NCBI RefSeq assembly: GCF_020382885.2
Contig: NC_058499.1
Span: 14,741,872-14,805,871, forward strand
From: Scatophagus argus
Taxonomy: Eukaryota > Chordata > Actinopteri > Scatophagidae
Direction of reading: 5' to 3'
DNA: 64,000 nt
A program made the position numbers and the translations under genes. Every line of letters starts with the position of its first letter. The stretch's first letter is position 1. Shown here piece by piece: positions 33,317 to 46,161 of the stretch. Below the pieces are notes generated by a model. That model saw nothing but the letters and a program-made list of their open reading frames with translations. It was not told where the DNA came from and did no database searches.

Positions 33317-35140
33317 ATGTTTGGCTTTCATAAGCCAAAAATGTACAGGAGTTTGGACGGCTGCTGCATCTGCCGGGCAAAGTCTTCAAGCTCTCGTTTC
33401 ACGGACAGCAAGCGGTATGAGAAAGACTTCAGGAGCTGTTTTGGGTAAGAGTCAATGCTGAACACGTGGGGTCCAGAGAGAAACCTTCTTTTTTTTTTCC
33501 TCTGTGTCATTTCTTCACAAACTGCAATTATCTTGCAGACTGAATGAAACGAGATCTGGAGAAATCTGTAATGCCTGTGTGCTCCTGGTGAAACGATGGA
33601 AAAAGCTACCTGTGGGAACCAAGAAGAACTGGAACCATGTGAGCATGAATCAAACCACTGATAAAATGGTCGAGCTGTTACTCCTGTCATGAAAAAATAT
33701 TTATTCAGCCCTCCCCGGCTCTATTCCATACAGGTAGTTGATGCCAGAGGTGGTCCCAGCCTAAAGATAACTTCCAGGCCCAAGAAGATAAAGTCCATCT
33801 CCAAGAAAGCACGGCCGAACCAGATCAGCAGGCTGCAGAAAGAGCTCAAGAGAAGCAGTGAGTTATGTGTTTTGGCATTTGGTTACATCTCATTTATTTA
33901 GACTATTTGTCCTACCGACCACATACGCCTTTCCATGTTGCCCACCAGATTCAGATGCCCACAGCACCACCTCCAGTGCCTCTCCGGCTCAGTCTCCCAG
34001 CTACAGCAACCTGTCAGACGACGGCTCGGACACGGAGCTCAGCCCAGGATCCAGCCGCTCCCCTGTCTTCTCATTTCTGGATCTAACTTACTGGAAGAGG
34101 TAGGTCAGACAGTGAAGTGAGGCAGGGTAATTGGGTTGAAGGTTTAAAACTATTATGATCACTCAGTCACACCACTTGGATAAAGATGGTGGCATCACTA
34201 AATGACATTTGTGCCACTAGCTGATGCTGAAATCCAAGACACAATGCAGAAGGAATTTAAATAATGGATTGCCATGCTGCTCTTAATCAATACAATTAAA
34301 ATAATATGGACTACTCGCCTTGTTTAAAGGACTATTTTCAATTTTTTCTGCACGTTTTGGCTTTTAACTAAAAATTATATTTGCACTGTATTACTGCTTT
34401 CTGACAGCAATGCTGTTGTGTAAAAATCTTGTAGACTTGAAACTTGCCTGCGAAAGATAATCCGATACAGCAAATATCACGTCTTCTTTTTTGGTTGTGA
34501 AAATTACTTGATTTGTAGGACTTAAATTGCAGCCCTGACAAAGTTATGCCAACACTTTCGAAAAATACAAGAGAGTAAAAAGTTCACTTCCATCTTTTGC
34601 ATGACACTTACCCACATCCCAAGTGTGCATTGGACAAAATCCACTCTGACACCCTGATATTTGTCACATTTACACACAGTTGTATAATTACTTTTTAATG
34701 CAGTACTATAAATGACCTAATGCATGTAAAACACAGGTGTCGACATTCAATTGTTTTGGTGTTGCTTCACATGCTAGAACAGAAACACTGTCATGTTTTT
34801 GCCCAGACAAAAGGTGTGCTGTGGAATAATCTACAAGGGGCGCTTTGGGGAGGTGCTCATCGACCCCCATTTGTTCAAACCGTGCTGCCGCAACAAGCAA
34901 CGACAGCAGCAGCAGCAACAAGAGGAGGAGGAAGATGAGGAGGAGGAGGAAGACGACGAGGAAGAGGTGGAGGTAGAGGAGGGCCAGGTAGGCATGGATG
35001 TCAACGGCCAGAAGTCCCAGATGGAAGAGGAGGTGAAGGAGACGCCAGCGTGTCAGGAAAATACAGAGCCTGCTCAGCTGTGTGTTACCATGACAACATC
35101 TTCAACCAGGAGCGGGTTGGTCGTGGAGCAAGGGTGGTGA
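33317..35140 (+). CDS. sinhcaf: SIN3-HDAC complex-associated factor (FAM60A)
   Basis: Five coding exons (33317-33444, 33539-33638, 33734-33857, 33949-34099, 34807-35140) join in phase to 278 aa. The N-terminus carries the family signature MFGFHKPKMYRS and the Cys-rich zinc-binding-like region (CCICRAKSSSSRF, CFGLNETRSGEICNACVLLV). A Ser-rich linker (STTSSASPAQSPSYSN) leads to the conserved SIN3-complex segment VFSFLDLTYWKRQKVCCGII and KGRFGEVLIDPHLFKPCC. SINHCAF is a subunit of the SIN3-HDAC corepressor, which deacetylates histones, and acts in the nucleus. The mammalian protein is about 221 aa. Here the last exon adds a Gln run and a strongly acidic stretch (residues about 200-230) plus a further tail. 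dennd5b upstream matches human synteny. Confidence 0.96.
34905..34985 (+). repeat. sinhcaf: CAG then GAG/GAC trinucleotide-like tract coding for poly-Gln/poly-Glu in sinhcaf
   Basis: A run of CAG/CAA codons (six Gln) is followed by GAG, GAA, GAT and GAC codons giving more than 20 acidic residues with few interruptions. It lies after the last conserved block, so the core fold should be unaffected. Confidence 0.85.
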
Positions 35141-37066
35141 AGTCACCCCCTCCCGCCCCCGCACACATCTCTGAAGAAATCTTGAGGTGCTGTTTTTTTT
35201 GTTTTGTTTTGTTTTGTTTCTCAAGCACTTACAGAGAGAAGTTGCCTCAGATTGCCTTCAATCATAAAGCAGCTGTAAATCCTTTGGTCTTCTCCATAAT
35301 AATAATGTCTGAGGTTTGTTTATTGTTTTTAAATGGTAACTTATGGACTGTTGTGTTTCCACTTTTGTCTCTTATTTTGTATTTAATATTCTCCTACTTT
35401 CCTGACATTGGACCATTACCCGTGGTGTTTTCTATCATCTTTAGATGAAATGCTGGAGCTCCGGTTTGCTGGTACATTTAAACAATTTTATTCCAAAACG
35501 CAATAGATCCACTTACTCACAGAAAAAGGTGCTACTTGAAATTCATTACTCAACATTTCAGCTGATTTAACTCATTCTCGATGTGGATATTTCATAAGCA
35601 TAATACAATATGTTAAGATGACTAATATAATGAGATTAGTTTCACTTTCTTTGTTGAGAGTAGATATCTCTTTTGCGAAACGGTGGACATCTCGTTTTGG
35701 AATGAATGACACTTTACATTGACAGAGCACAGACCTGTACAGTATCCCTTGTGTTTGTGTCTATTCACAATGACACCCACTCCTATCAAAGACTTTGTGT
35801 TTGTAGACTGGATTAGTGTCTCTGTGTGCAAATACGTATGTGGGTCCCATTCAAATAAGGCCTATTCACAGCTTAAACAGCAAATACACCAGCCTTAATT
35901 ATGTGTTACAGACAGTGCTAGTGTTAATTCTGGATTGGTATTGAGGAACAAAAAGGGACAGAAGTTATATTTGTTGTGGCCTCAGCAACACATAGTGCAT
36001 TTTGCATGAATGGCAAGCCCACTCATCCAAAAGACCTAATGATCTGATGCATGAGTCTACTAAAATTGCATGGCCTTATATAAACTGTAAATCCTACTTT
36101 TATTTTTTTGGATCCATTTCTCTGGAGTTTTAACTTATTTTTATATGTAAAAAAAAGAAAAAAGAAAAAGGAAAAACAGAAGTGTCTTTGCATAATAATA
36201 CCACAAAATACGACAGCAAAACACATTATCGGTCTATTGTCATTCAGCAATATCAATATCAGTGATTTCCGTCATTCCTGGGTCAGTATACGGTAAAATA
36301 CTTTATACGAGCTTAAATTCTATGCCATTGCCTCTTATATACCACAAATGTGTTGTGATATATAGCCTAATATTACTTTATTTATCAAATTAAAGCCAAA
36401 GCACATTGAAATTCACCCAATGTCGAATCAATGCAGGTTTTCTATGGACACTTGTGCTTGTCCGAGGTCATTTGTATATATATGTTTATGGTATTCTAAA
36501 ATGAACACTAATATGAAATTTCATACGTGTGATGTTGTAGTTGGGAGCAGGGGGTGTGTCATGTACATACGGGGCTGGGTGAGCCATATGGCTCCTATAT
36601 GGGTTTCATTATTTATTTATTTCATATTTATTTGTATCACTGCATCCACGCTTAGAAGTGTAATACTATGAATTGTTCTCATCTTTAGCTTATACGTAGT
36701 ATGGTTTTGTACATCAGAAATCGAATGTAATTCTCACGCAGGACATTGCGTCGAATTACTGGATGTCAATATTTGTGAGATGTTGTCAAGTATTTATTTA
36801 CTCATCAGCTGAGCTGCGTGCAAACTGGCTTATTCTATACCATCACTTTGGATCTGTATCATGTAGACTGAACTGAATGATAGATTGCAATCGAACTGTG
36901 CTTTTTCCCTTTGTAGCCTGTAGCTTAACATTGTTACGGAATCGTAGGATACCTAACTCTAGACTTGCATGTACTGTTGCTATGCATTTACTTAGCTTAC
37001 AAGTTAGACAAAGCGGTTTTGTATTTTTTATACATCATGTACTTTTTTTACTTGTCTCTTAATAAA
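35141..37066 (+). other. sinhcaf 3' UTR ending at AATAAA 37061
   Basis: Long AT-rich noncoding stretch with a TTTTG/TTTG repeat at about 35191-35220. AATAAA at 37061-37066 followed by gtaattttgtgagttttctgg (U/GU-rich) is a good poly(A) site, giving a 3' UTR of about 1.9 kb. No coding exon seen. Confidence 0.6.
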
Positions 37067-38355
37067 AGTAATTTTGTGAGTTTTCTGGAAGCGTGGAGTG
37101 GGTTTATTGGTATAAAGTGGGTCAGTACATAAATTGAGCTCAGCAACATGAGACAAAAATGTGACATTTAACAGTGATAAGATTTAGAAGGATTTACTAC
37201 ATTTTCTCAAAAAGACTTTCATGGCAGTGACCTATATAATGGAAGTATGACGAGAAAAAGATAAAAGCGAATTTACAACATCTTAGACAACATACCATTA
37301 GCTCGGTTTTTCATAAGATTGATATACACTAGATCCAAAATTGAGAATGTTGTTCATCATGTACGTCACACTACTTAATTTACTTTTGTAGAATTACACA
37401 ATAATCACTTTACTTGAGACATAAAGAAGAAATATATGATGTTTATAAACTTTTAGCATAGCTCAAATTTTTCCTGCCATGCATCTGATGGCATCAATCT
37501 TCTGTCAGCTTGAGAAAAGATGTTGATAGGTCTGAATTAAATAGTAATAAACCAGATTTTGGTGTGATTTTTAAAACATCCTATAGGTTTAAGTCTGGTT
37601 TTATAATACAGTCATGATTATATGCACTTGTTTTTATTTCTTGGTATTTATTTAAAAATAATAAACTTTTTAACTGATATGTATTTTTTAATACGGTTTT
37701 TAAAAAGTTCTACACATTGGTTGTTGTCGTTATTATTATACAATAATCTTACTATGTTATTGTTATTATGGATTTCTGCATGTGTAAAACAGTGATATAA
37801 CCAGCGTGGATAAGTTAGCAATGTACATTTGTGATTTGCGCAGTTTCAAATGACAAACAGAAATGGCAAGAAAGATGGAGGAAAAAAACACCGGAAACGG
37901 TGATCTCATGACAGGAAGTTAAAAAAACACGGAAATGCTTTGTTTTTATTTAACAGCCAGCAGTCAGATTTACCTTTAGGCTGCAGATGTCGTTTTAAAT
38001 CTGTCATACAGACAGACGAATATCGACGCAAACAACCAAAGTGGCACCTGAGGTAGCGAAAATGAATTGACTCGCTTCGCTTGTCAGTTTAGCTTGCAAG
38101 CTAACGGTATCATCAGTGATCCGTCCAGCCTGCTAACAGGGGACTCTGCAGAACTGTTTATTAAGCTAATCAATATGCTCACATATAAAACGCTCTTGTA
38201 GAGGATGAAAAGTGTGTGAACGTTACTGAATATCTGTCTTTTAGTTCCATGATTAAGCTTTCCTTGTGGACTGGTGGCATCAGTGCTTATGATATTGAAA
38301 CATCATATCATGTTATTCGCAAGAGTAAATTTCTAAATGAAGTCTTTATTTGCAG
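37067..38355 (+). other. Intergenic region and kxd1 5' region
   Basis: AT-rich until about 37850. An ETS-like site (acaggaagt, about 37910-37918) and slightly more GC-rich sequence to about 38160 probably mark the kxd1 promoter and noncoding first exon. The exact first exon cannot be fixed. Confidence 0.35.
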
Positions 38356-38378
38356 CTTTTGTCGTCTTGATGCTCATC

Positions 38379-39297
38379 ATGGTGGAGCCCACAGCATCTG
38401 GCGTGTTCTGTAATAGGATGCTGAGCATGGTCAACTCTGAGGATGTGAACGCCATCATCCAGGCTCAGAGACACATGTGAGTGTCATGGAGTGATTGGTC
38501 TTTACTATAGCTTGATGTCGCTTCTCTGCCACTTTGCACTGCTCACTATAAAATGGGTGTGCTCTGTTTGACGTAGCTGAGTTCTTACATGTGACGATGG
38601 TGCTGACACATGCAATGTTCTTCGTGAATTGACCTCAGAAGATTATTGTCGCTTTGTTGAATTATCATGAAAACAGGCTCGATCGCTTTGAGAAAACCAA
38701 TGAAATGCTGATCAACTTCAACGGGCTGTCTAACGTGCGACTGCAGCAGATGAACGAGCGCTTCCTGCTCCACACCCGCACACTTGTGGAGATGAAGAAA
38801 GACCTGGACAGCATCTTCAGAAGGATCAGGTAAGTCACTACACACAGAACACAAACACACAAACATAAAAAAACCTCTGATTATTGATCTCCTCTGCTTC
38901 TTCAGGACGCTAAAAGGGAAGATTGCCAAGCAGTACCCAGAAGCATTCAGGAGTGAGTTAGTTCTTTCATTCGTTCATTGCTTTATAAACAGTAAACTTC
39001 CCCACATCAGTGTCTAGAATATCTGTTTGTCTGCCAGATATCCATGAATCACCCATCCTGGAGGACGACGATGATGAGTTTGACCCAGTTCCCCCCAGTG
39101 TGGCCACAACAACAACAACAACAGCCACCTCGGAGCAGAGCACAGAGTCTTGTGACACAAGTCCAGATGTGATCTCACCCACTGTGAGCAAATGTTCTGA
39201 AGATCTGTCTCAAGAGCAGCCTGACACGCCCACCTCTGATGTCTTAGAGACAGCTGTCCTACGGGATGAGGGTCCTGACTCTGTTCCTGCAGAATAG
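38379..39297 (+). CDS. kxd1: KxDL motif-containing protein 1 (BORC/BLOC-1-related subunit)
   Basis: Four coding exons (38379-38476, 38677-38829, about 38907-38952, 39038-39297) give about 185 aa. The signature KxDL reads K-K-D-L at residues 73-76 ([20 protein letters not shown]) within a helical, probably coiled-coil, region that includes [12 protein letters not shown] and [16 protein letters not shown]. The C-terminal half is acidic and Ser/Thr-rich ([17 protein letters not shown]), like mammalian KXD1. KXD1 belongs to BORC, which recruits Arl8 and kinesin to place lysosomes, and also binds BLOC-1 proteins. An upstream in-frame ATG lies at 38370. I prefer 38379 because of its stronger context (atcATGG) and match to the family start. 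The acceptor ends at 38355. Confidence 0.95.
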
Positions 39298-40142
39298 AGC
39301 AATCTGTGAATGGATTTTCAACTTTAAAACTAATTTAACAAGAGGTCATGTTGTATTATTTGAGTTTGTGTTGGCCTCTACAATGTCTGCTGACTTTCCC
39401 TGTCATGATCTATGAACTGTCCATGAGGACACAGGGTTTTTGTTGGCATGCTTATTTGTCGTGTGCCCGCACAGCAATGAGACAATGCAGATAATACTTG
39501 AAGTTGTCTAGTATCTCGCTATAGATGTATCCATGGGACTACCCTGAGCTAATGTCCTCCCTCATTATGTGATTATAAGCATATTTAATTTTTGTTGTTG
39601 TGGAAGAAATGCACACCTGACTGAGGGAGAAGTTTATCATGATGTCTCATTATTTATGTTACTTGAAACATAAAAGGTAGTGTTCTCAACCTGAATAATG
39701 GTAGTGAGGGTTTACAAGTAGTTACTACAATGTCATACTATTACAATATTGCAACATTGTTATTCAATGGGTGTTTATTAATTTATTCATGAATGTTGCA
39801 GCAGTTTGTAATCTAATTCTTTGCTGATCCCTGACAAGAAACCGTCTCTTTGTTTGCCTCCTCCATTGCAGTTATCAGTGATCAGAGGCAGGAAGGACAG
39901 CTGGAAACCAGCCTGTCCAGCATTCAACCAATCCTTGCTGCCCGATAAAGTCGCAGCATTGATGTAAAAGGGAAGGTCCCCCTTAAAATGGAGAGCACAT
40001 GTTATTTTTGTCATATTTCTACATCTCAGTTTTCATTTTTGGATTTGAATTGAAATTACTGAATTGAATTATCCTTTGTAAAGTAGAGAGACTAACAGCA
40101 CTGGTGTGGGCTCTTTCAAAATGTAGGCATTACAGCAATAAA
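39298..40142 (+). other. kxd1 3' UTR, poly(A) signal at 40137-40142
   Basis: Noncoding, AT-rich. AATAAA within cagcaataaataagg is the first clear signal after the stop at 39297. A minus-strand ORF of 75 codons near 39.8-40.0 kb shows no family features. Confidence 0.5.
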
Positions 40143-41178
40143 TAAGGCAGATTCAAAGTTGAAATGCAACTGCTTTGGTATTTTTGTACCCAAAAGCCCA
40201 AGGATGGGTTGGTAACATGATTAATTGCAACTTTATTTAGGGAATAGCAAAAAGCAACCGCAGTTGAAAAGGCAAAACATCCTTCTGAAAACAACAAAAC
40301 AGTCGTGAATAGTCTAAACATTTAGTCTGAGGTTGTCTCTAGAAAAAAATCCAACATGACACATTCAAATGCATTGATTATCTGCTTGGATTTTATGTAG
40401 TACGTCAAGGTCTAGTTCAGTTCAGTTAATACTATTCAATAAGGCTCCTCTGAATATGCTAAAAGAGTAGGGAGCTCCAGCACACGTGGCACAATGAACA
40501 GACAACGAGAGGATCAAGCAGTCAACAAGGACCAGGCATCTCATTTTGTCCCCCAGTGATGTAATCTGGACAAGGAAAACGCCTCCCAAACACTAATATG
40601 CACTAAATAATATCACTTCAGTTTAAAGAAGCAACCAGGGAAAACCATTAGGTTAACACAAAGTTAATGGCAAATTAGGAATCACTAAAATATTCAGATA
40701 TGATACTTCACTTCGATCTAGTTTTCAACAACGAAATAAATGTTTGCAATTTGTATTGCACTGACCGCCAGAGGGCGCTAAGCACAAACAGGCATTTTTT
40801 CAGACAATGGTGTCAAAGGACACCGTAGCTAGTCCACAAAGCACGAAACTCGCGTTTGATGATATATCGATGTATGACTGGGAAAATAAGCACTTTAACA
40901 GTGGACTGAGCTAATGGTACAGTGACACCTTTTTCACTTAAACCAGTCGCCCGAAGATATGTTTTAGGCGGCTAGCTGTAGCTAACATTAACGTCAGGCT
41001 CGGCCGCTAACAGCAGTTATGGTCGACGTCAGCACAGAGAGGAAACACACACACACGACCAAACGGTTAGCTACACACGACCGCACCACTAAACAAGCAA
41101 CGTCAGCTTGCTAAGTCTTCTGCAAAACATTCACTTTATGACGGAGTCACCTGAAGCTACATCAGTGCTGCTCCTAAA
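40143..41178 (+). promoter_or_regulatory. Intergenic gap and ergic2 promoter/5' UTR
   Basis: AT-rich to about 40.75 kb, then more GC- and CpG-rich near the ergic2 ATG (cggccgct, gtcgacgtc). A TGACGGAGTCACC motif 47-59 bp before the ATG resembles joined CRE/AP-1 half-sites. No TATA box is evident. Confidence 0.4.
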
Positions 41179-42882
41179 ATGAGGAGGCTGACCAAGAAGA
41201 AGGCTCTGACTCTGGTGAAGGAGCTCGACGCTTTCCCCAAAGTTCCCGAGAGCTATGTGGAGTCCACAGCCAGCGGTGGGACAGGTACGCTCACTCCAAA
41301 GCAAAGTGAAGCTTTCGGTGCTACATACTATCACATAATTCTACATATTCACTCTTCTGCCCGGGGAAGTGACTTTAATGTTAATCGTTTTCATACTCTC
41401 TTTAGTGTCTCTGATAGCGTTCACTCTCATGGCTGTCCTCGCCTTCCTGGAATTCTTCGTGTACAGAGACACATGGATGAAGTATGAGTATGAGGTGGAC
41501 AAAGACTACAGCAGGTGAGAAACTTAAGATGTGCAAGTTATTTCTTTTGGCTCAGTATGTTTCCTTAACTGCATCTGCTCTTCCCTTACAGTAAACTTAG
41601 AATAAACATTGACATAACAGTGGCCATGAGATGCCAGTGTAAGTACACAAATCTGTATCTTTTCGTCTGTATGTCATCACTTAATTCACATGTGGTTGGG
41701 AAAGGTGTCATGGGCTGTTTTTAACTTGTGTGCAGACATCGGCGCAGATGTCTTGGATCTGGCAGAGACCATGGTTGCTTCTGACGGCTTGAAATATGAA
41801 CCAGTGAGTTCACCTTCACTGTGCAATAGCAACTTATTTGCTGTATTATAAAGATGTGAGGAACGGTTAAATGTTTAAAAAGTTATTTTCTTTGCGTTTC
41901 AGGGGTAAAGTTCATTGTGTTTTGTCACATTTTAGGTCGACTTTGAGCTCTCTCCGCAGCAAAGATTGTGGCACATGTAAGAACCAGGTTTTTCACATGC
42001 AGTACTATTATATTTATGAACACTTCCTCATGGGATATAGTGGCATTTTCATCCAGTAATAGCATTATTTAGCTATATGATTTAAAGGCGACTGTCATTG
42101 TGGTGCAGACGGTTGATACGGCAGAGCATTGGTGGCACTGTCAGCGACTCTAAAGGACACCCAAAGGTGTTTAAATTCCCTGGGGCTATTTGGTTTTGCC
42201 TGATTTGTAGCTGAAAAGCAGGGCTAAAGTTTACATGTATGTTCTTTTATTGAAGAGGAGGCCTAAATTTATAAAATGTTGAACTGGAGTGATTTTGTTT
42301 CCTTCGTTGTTCTGTGACCATCAGGACGCTTCTGCACATCCAGGAGCGTCTGAAAGTGGAGCACTCGCTACAGGATGTACTCTTCAAGGCTGCAATTAAA
42401 GGGGGTCCTCCTGTTCAGCCTCAGAGGTACACGATCCTCAACATAAGCTTGTGTCTGTTTGGAGTTGAGAGTTGGTTGAAGACTTGATTAAAAAGATAAA
42501 CAAGGACGTTTTCCCACATCTCGTACACTGTGATTAAATTAGTGCGTCCATGTTGTGTTTGCATTCTGTTTCCCCACAGGGAGGACAGTTCGACCTCCCA
42601 TAGCGCCTGCAGGATACACGGACATCTGTATGTCAACAAAGTGGCAGGAAATTTCCACATTACTGTTGGCAAGTATGTATCTACATGGTCATTTAAAAAA
42701 TAATAAAGATTGAAGAGATTAAACATTTGTCTGAATTGTACTAATCAGACCTGACTGTATCATATCAGTGTGTTTACCTCTGAGCTTTTCATCCCTGTGC
42801 AGGTCCATCCCACATCCCCGAGGCCATGCCCATTTAGCTGCGCTCGTTAGCCATGACTGTGAGTCTGCTATTGTTATTGTAT

Positions 42883-42913
<31 letters not shown>

Positions 42914-44964
42914 CTTTATGTACAGTGACACAGCCAGAGAGTGAGATTACACCTCCTCTTTACCAGTCAGGTAAACATGGACGCTTTAACAGATTTTCGT
43001 GGAAGATACAAGATACATTTACTTTACGTATCACGGTGACGATATTCACAGAGTGCAATAACATCAGGCATGTTCACTTGATGATATATGATTATTTATT
43101 GCTTTGATTTTGCATTGTGTTACAGCTTTTAACTTTTCTCACCGGATTGATCACCTGTCCTTCGGAGAAGTGATTCCCGGGATTATCAGCCCTCTGGACG
43201 GCACAGAGAAAGTGTCTGCTGATCGTACGTCTCTGTGGTCGAACATTAATCAGTTTTTATTCGTAGTCACTCTTTTGTCGTTGCCTGGCATTTAAACCCA
43301 TTGTTTGGGGGAAAAAAAAAACATATAGTTGTGTGGTTTTTATTTTCAGCTAACCACATGTTTCAGTACTTTATCACCATCGTGCCCACCAAACTGAACA
43401 CCTACAAAGTCTCTGCAGAAACACACCAGTACTCGGTGTCCGAGCAGGTAGGTTTACATGTTGCACAAGTTTGTATATTTGTGTAGTATGCAATGTGTCA
43501 GTGTGGTGAAAATGTTTGTATTCGTCTTGTTGTTCTGCAGGACCGAGTGGTAAACCATGCTTTAGGCAGCCATGGAGTCTCGGGGATCTTTATGAAGTAT
43601 GATATCAACTCACTGATGGTCAAAGTCACCGAGCAGCACATGCCTCTCTGGCAGTTTCTTGTCAGACTCTGTGGCATCATCGGAGGCATTTTCTCCACCA
43701 CAGGTAACTCATGTCTCTCTCCCAGTAACACCTGTGATATTTTTCCACTGAGTGCCAGATGCATCCTTGAAGGACCACACTCGAGCTTCATCACGCTGTA
43801 GTCCGTACTCTAAGTGGGGCCTGCTTGAAAGCATCCTTTCATGGCTTCCAGGCAACTTTAAATTAGTTTAAATGGTAATGTAATGCATGGTAATGCAGTT
43901 GTGAGCAAGGATTGAAAAAAATCTGAGTAGGCGCATTCACAGACACTACAACATCCAAAGTGTGAACCTGCAGCAGCTTTAAATACATACAGTGAATGTG
44001 TTTATTTAAAGCTGTAAACCACCAATATACTTGAGCAGTATCTATGTCTGCTTGTTATTTGTCTGTAGATTCATTTTTAAGCTCAATAATACAACACTTT
44101 TTTGTTGCCAATTATCTAATCTTGGACGGTCGAGCATCCCTCCACATGCACCTGAACGCCTCAGCCGTTCTAAACACAGTCGTGCATGCATCTGCGTTGT
44201 CACAGGTTCCCAAACTCGGGAAAATCCGGCAGGCTGATTTCATGCTGCCGTGGAAAGGAAACGACTGCATTGAAAGATTAAAATTCTTGTGATGCTTTTG
44301 CAAATGCTCAGCTGTCACTAAATCACATTTTTTATAATGTGATATCTGCACCATATGTAGTCAGTGGGTTGAATGACACGTGACTCCAAGCCCATTCATT
44401 TACCCTGAAAAGCAAGACTTCAAAGTTTTACTATTGCCTAATTATCATACTCCAGAAACTGTCAGAAAATCACCTTTTAATTGACCTGCCAGATGATCTC
44501 ACATAAGTATTAAAGATCACAGGAGCAGCTGATGAATGTATCGTCATTGACCGTCCAGAAAATGCTGGAGGAATGACTCTGCTTGTGAGGGTAGAAGTTT
44601 AAACTTAAAACACTGGAATTAAGCAGACTGGACATGACATAATGACTCAACATCCTCTCCTATAAAGAATCATCAGCTAACTCCCATCAGTATCTACAGT
44701 AAGACGCATGTTTTTGTCACTTGTAGGAATGCTCCATGGTATCGTAGGGTTCTTGGTTGATGTAATCTGCTGTCGTTTCCAAATGGGAGTGTACAGACAT
44801 CTTAAGGTGAGCCGGTTACATGATGTGACCACAAACCAAGTAGACACTATTCATGTCTATTTTGCTGTCGTCGTTTTACATATTTTGTGCTCCTTACTCA
44901 GGAGGCTCCTCTGAGTGAGCAGGCAAACAGTGAAACTCCGGTTTCTCCACCAAACTACACTTGA
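41179..44964 (+). CDS. ergic2: ER-Golgi intermediate compartment protein 2
   Basis: Thirteen coding exons: 41179-41284, 41406-41514, 41592-41638, 41736-41803, 41936-41976, 42325-42426, 42580-42672, 42803-42858, 43126-43224, 43350-43447, 43541-43703, 44727-44806 and 44902-44964. They join in phase to 374 aa (usual length 377). The start MRRLTKKKALTLVKELDAFP is the family signature. Two membrane segments are visible at residues about 36-55 (SLIAFTLMAVLAFLEFFVY) and 312-336 (FLVRLCGIIGGIFSTTG onward). They bracket a luminal domain with YEYEVDKDYSSKLRINID, CRIHGHLYVNKVAGNFHI and a glycosylation sequon in NFSHRIDHLSFGE. ERGIC2 cycles between ER and Golgi with ERGIC3 and helps early secretory transport. 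The cytosolic tail is short and divergent. It converges with magi1. Confidence 0.98.
42882..42907 (+). repeat. (AC)n microsatellite in ergic2 intron 8
   Basis: An uninterrupted AC run begins 24 bp after the donor of the exon ending at 42858. Confidence 0.95.
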
Positions 44965-45839
44965 TAATGAGAGTTCTGACAGCTCACCGCCTTGGCCTAA
45001 CCCCAGCAGACAGCAGCGAGCTACTGGGAATATGTTTACAAGTTTCAGATGTTTTATTATGGAATATGTCCCTGCTTTGTTCAGAAATGTGTGGATATTT
45101 GTGTGATTTCTGTTTAAAAATTGTTAATGGGTGGGTGTAAGATTCAGACATCCATCTGTGAAGGATTGTATTCATTACCTCCACTAATTATGTCACTTTC
45201 ACTGGAGAGCTGGAGGACCGAACAGCAGGTTAAAAACATTATTTTTATCATTGTCAGTGAACAGATGGTTTCTGGTGTTTGAGCTCCTATGGTATACACA
45301 CCCACACACACAGAGAGAGCAGGGTTTTCAGTTATTTTGGCTAGCAGACCTTTTTGTCAGGGTTATGTGTGCTTGATAGACATCAGTCTGACAGATGAAG
45401 TGAAGAAAGGGACGTTTCTTCTGATTCTTATGTGTAGTTTGTTGTCCTCCGAACGTTTTGCTCAACTTAAAGCTGAAAAGTTGCCCACAATAAAGAAAAA
45501 TCAAACTTGTTTATGTGTGTTTTTGGTGCCTAGTGGGGACCTTTTCTGGTATCGGGACCAAAGAAAAGTCCTAATGTGGCAAAATGTCCTGTCTGAGGTC
45601 CTGGTTAGGAGGAAGGGAAGAAGTTAGGTTATAGTTAGGTTTGAGTTGGTTATGGTTACAGCTACACACAATGGATGGAAGTCTGTGCAGCATCTTGACG
45701 TGGATGGGTGCACAAATTCGTGTGCGTTCAGGGACTTCAGAGAGGAATCGTGTGAAAAGACTGGAAGGGTTTTAAATTGTTCCCCAAGTGTGGCTGCGTG
45801 TGAATGACTGTTGCACACGAGGCCGATTTCTTTAATAAA
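44965..45839 (+). other. ergic2 3' UTR ending at AATAAA 45834
   Basis: Noncoding sequence after the TGA. AATAAA at 45834-45839 followed by a T-rich stretch is the likely poly(A) site. It includes a dispersed repeat at about 45520-45720. Confidence 0.65.
45520..45720 (+). repeat. Fish 'GGGGACC / ggttaggtt' type dispersed repeat
   Basis: Contains gtggggacc, an inverted-looking gggacc...ggtcc context, a telomere-like ggttagg/tagttaggt stretch and aatggatggaagtctgtg. I recognise this word order from common repeats in fish introns. It is degraded here and lies in the ergic2 3' UTR. Assignment is from memory. Confidence 0.45.
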
Positions 45840-45905
45840 AACCCTTTCAACTTGATGTGGATTTATTTATATTTAACATTGCCTCTGGTATGGTCTCTCT
45901 CACCT

Positions 45906-46101
45906 TGAGCTGCAACTAACGATCGTCTTCATTATCGGTTCATATGTTAAAAAAGAAAGTGAAATGTGCTCATGAAAAGTTTTGAAAGCCCATGCTGAAG
46001 TCTTTAAACGCCATATTTTGTTTCAATCATCACTTCTAATCCCCAAAACATTAAATTAAAACGTGCATAAAACCAAAGCAGCCTAATTGTTGCAGCTTAA
46101 T
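45906..46101 (-). repeat. Teleost MITE-like dispersed repeat (copy 2) with visible terminal inverted repeats
   Basis: Starts gagctgcaactaacgat and ends taattgttgcagctta; the ends share AGCTGCAAC in inverted orientation. Internal words (ttttgaaagcccatgctgaa, gccatattttgtttcaatc) match, in reverse complement, the internal blocks of the repeat at 15690-15990. It sits between the ergic2 and magi1 3' ends. Confidence 0.65.
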
Positions 46102-46161
46102 CAAATAATTGCTGTAGTTAAAAACAGTCTGTAGAAAAAATATTTTACACCATGTCAAGAG

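Noticed and set aside
43997-44292. 82-codon plus-strand ORF inside an ergic2 intron
   Set aside because: The flanking exons 43541-43703 and 44727-44806 join directly in phase (Gly codon split G|GA) and in the family sequence, leaving no place for another exon.
45600-45660. Telomere-like ggttagg/tagttaggt words
   Set aside because: Too short and irregular for an interstitial telomere; better explained by the common fish dispersed repeat they belong to.
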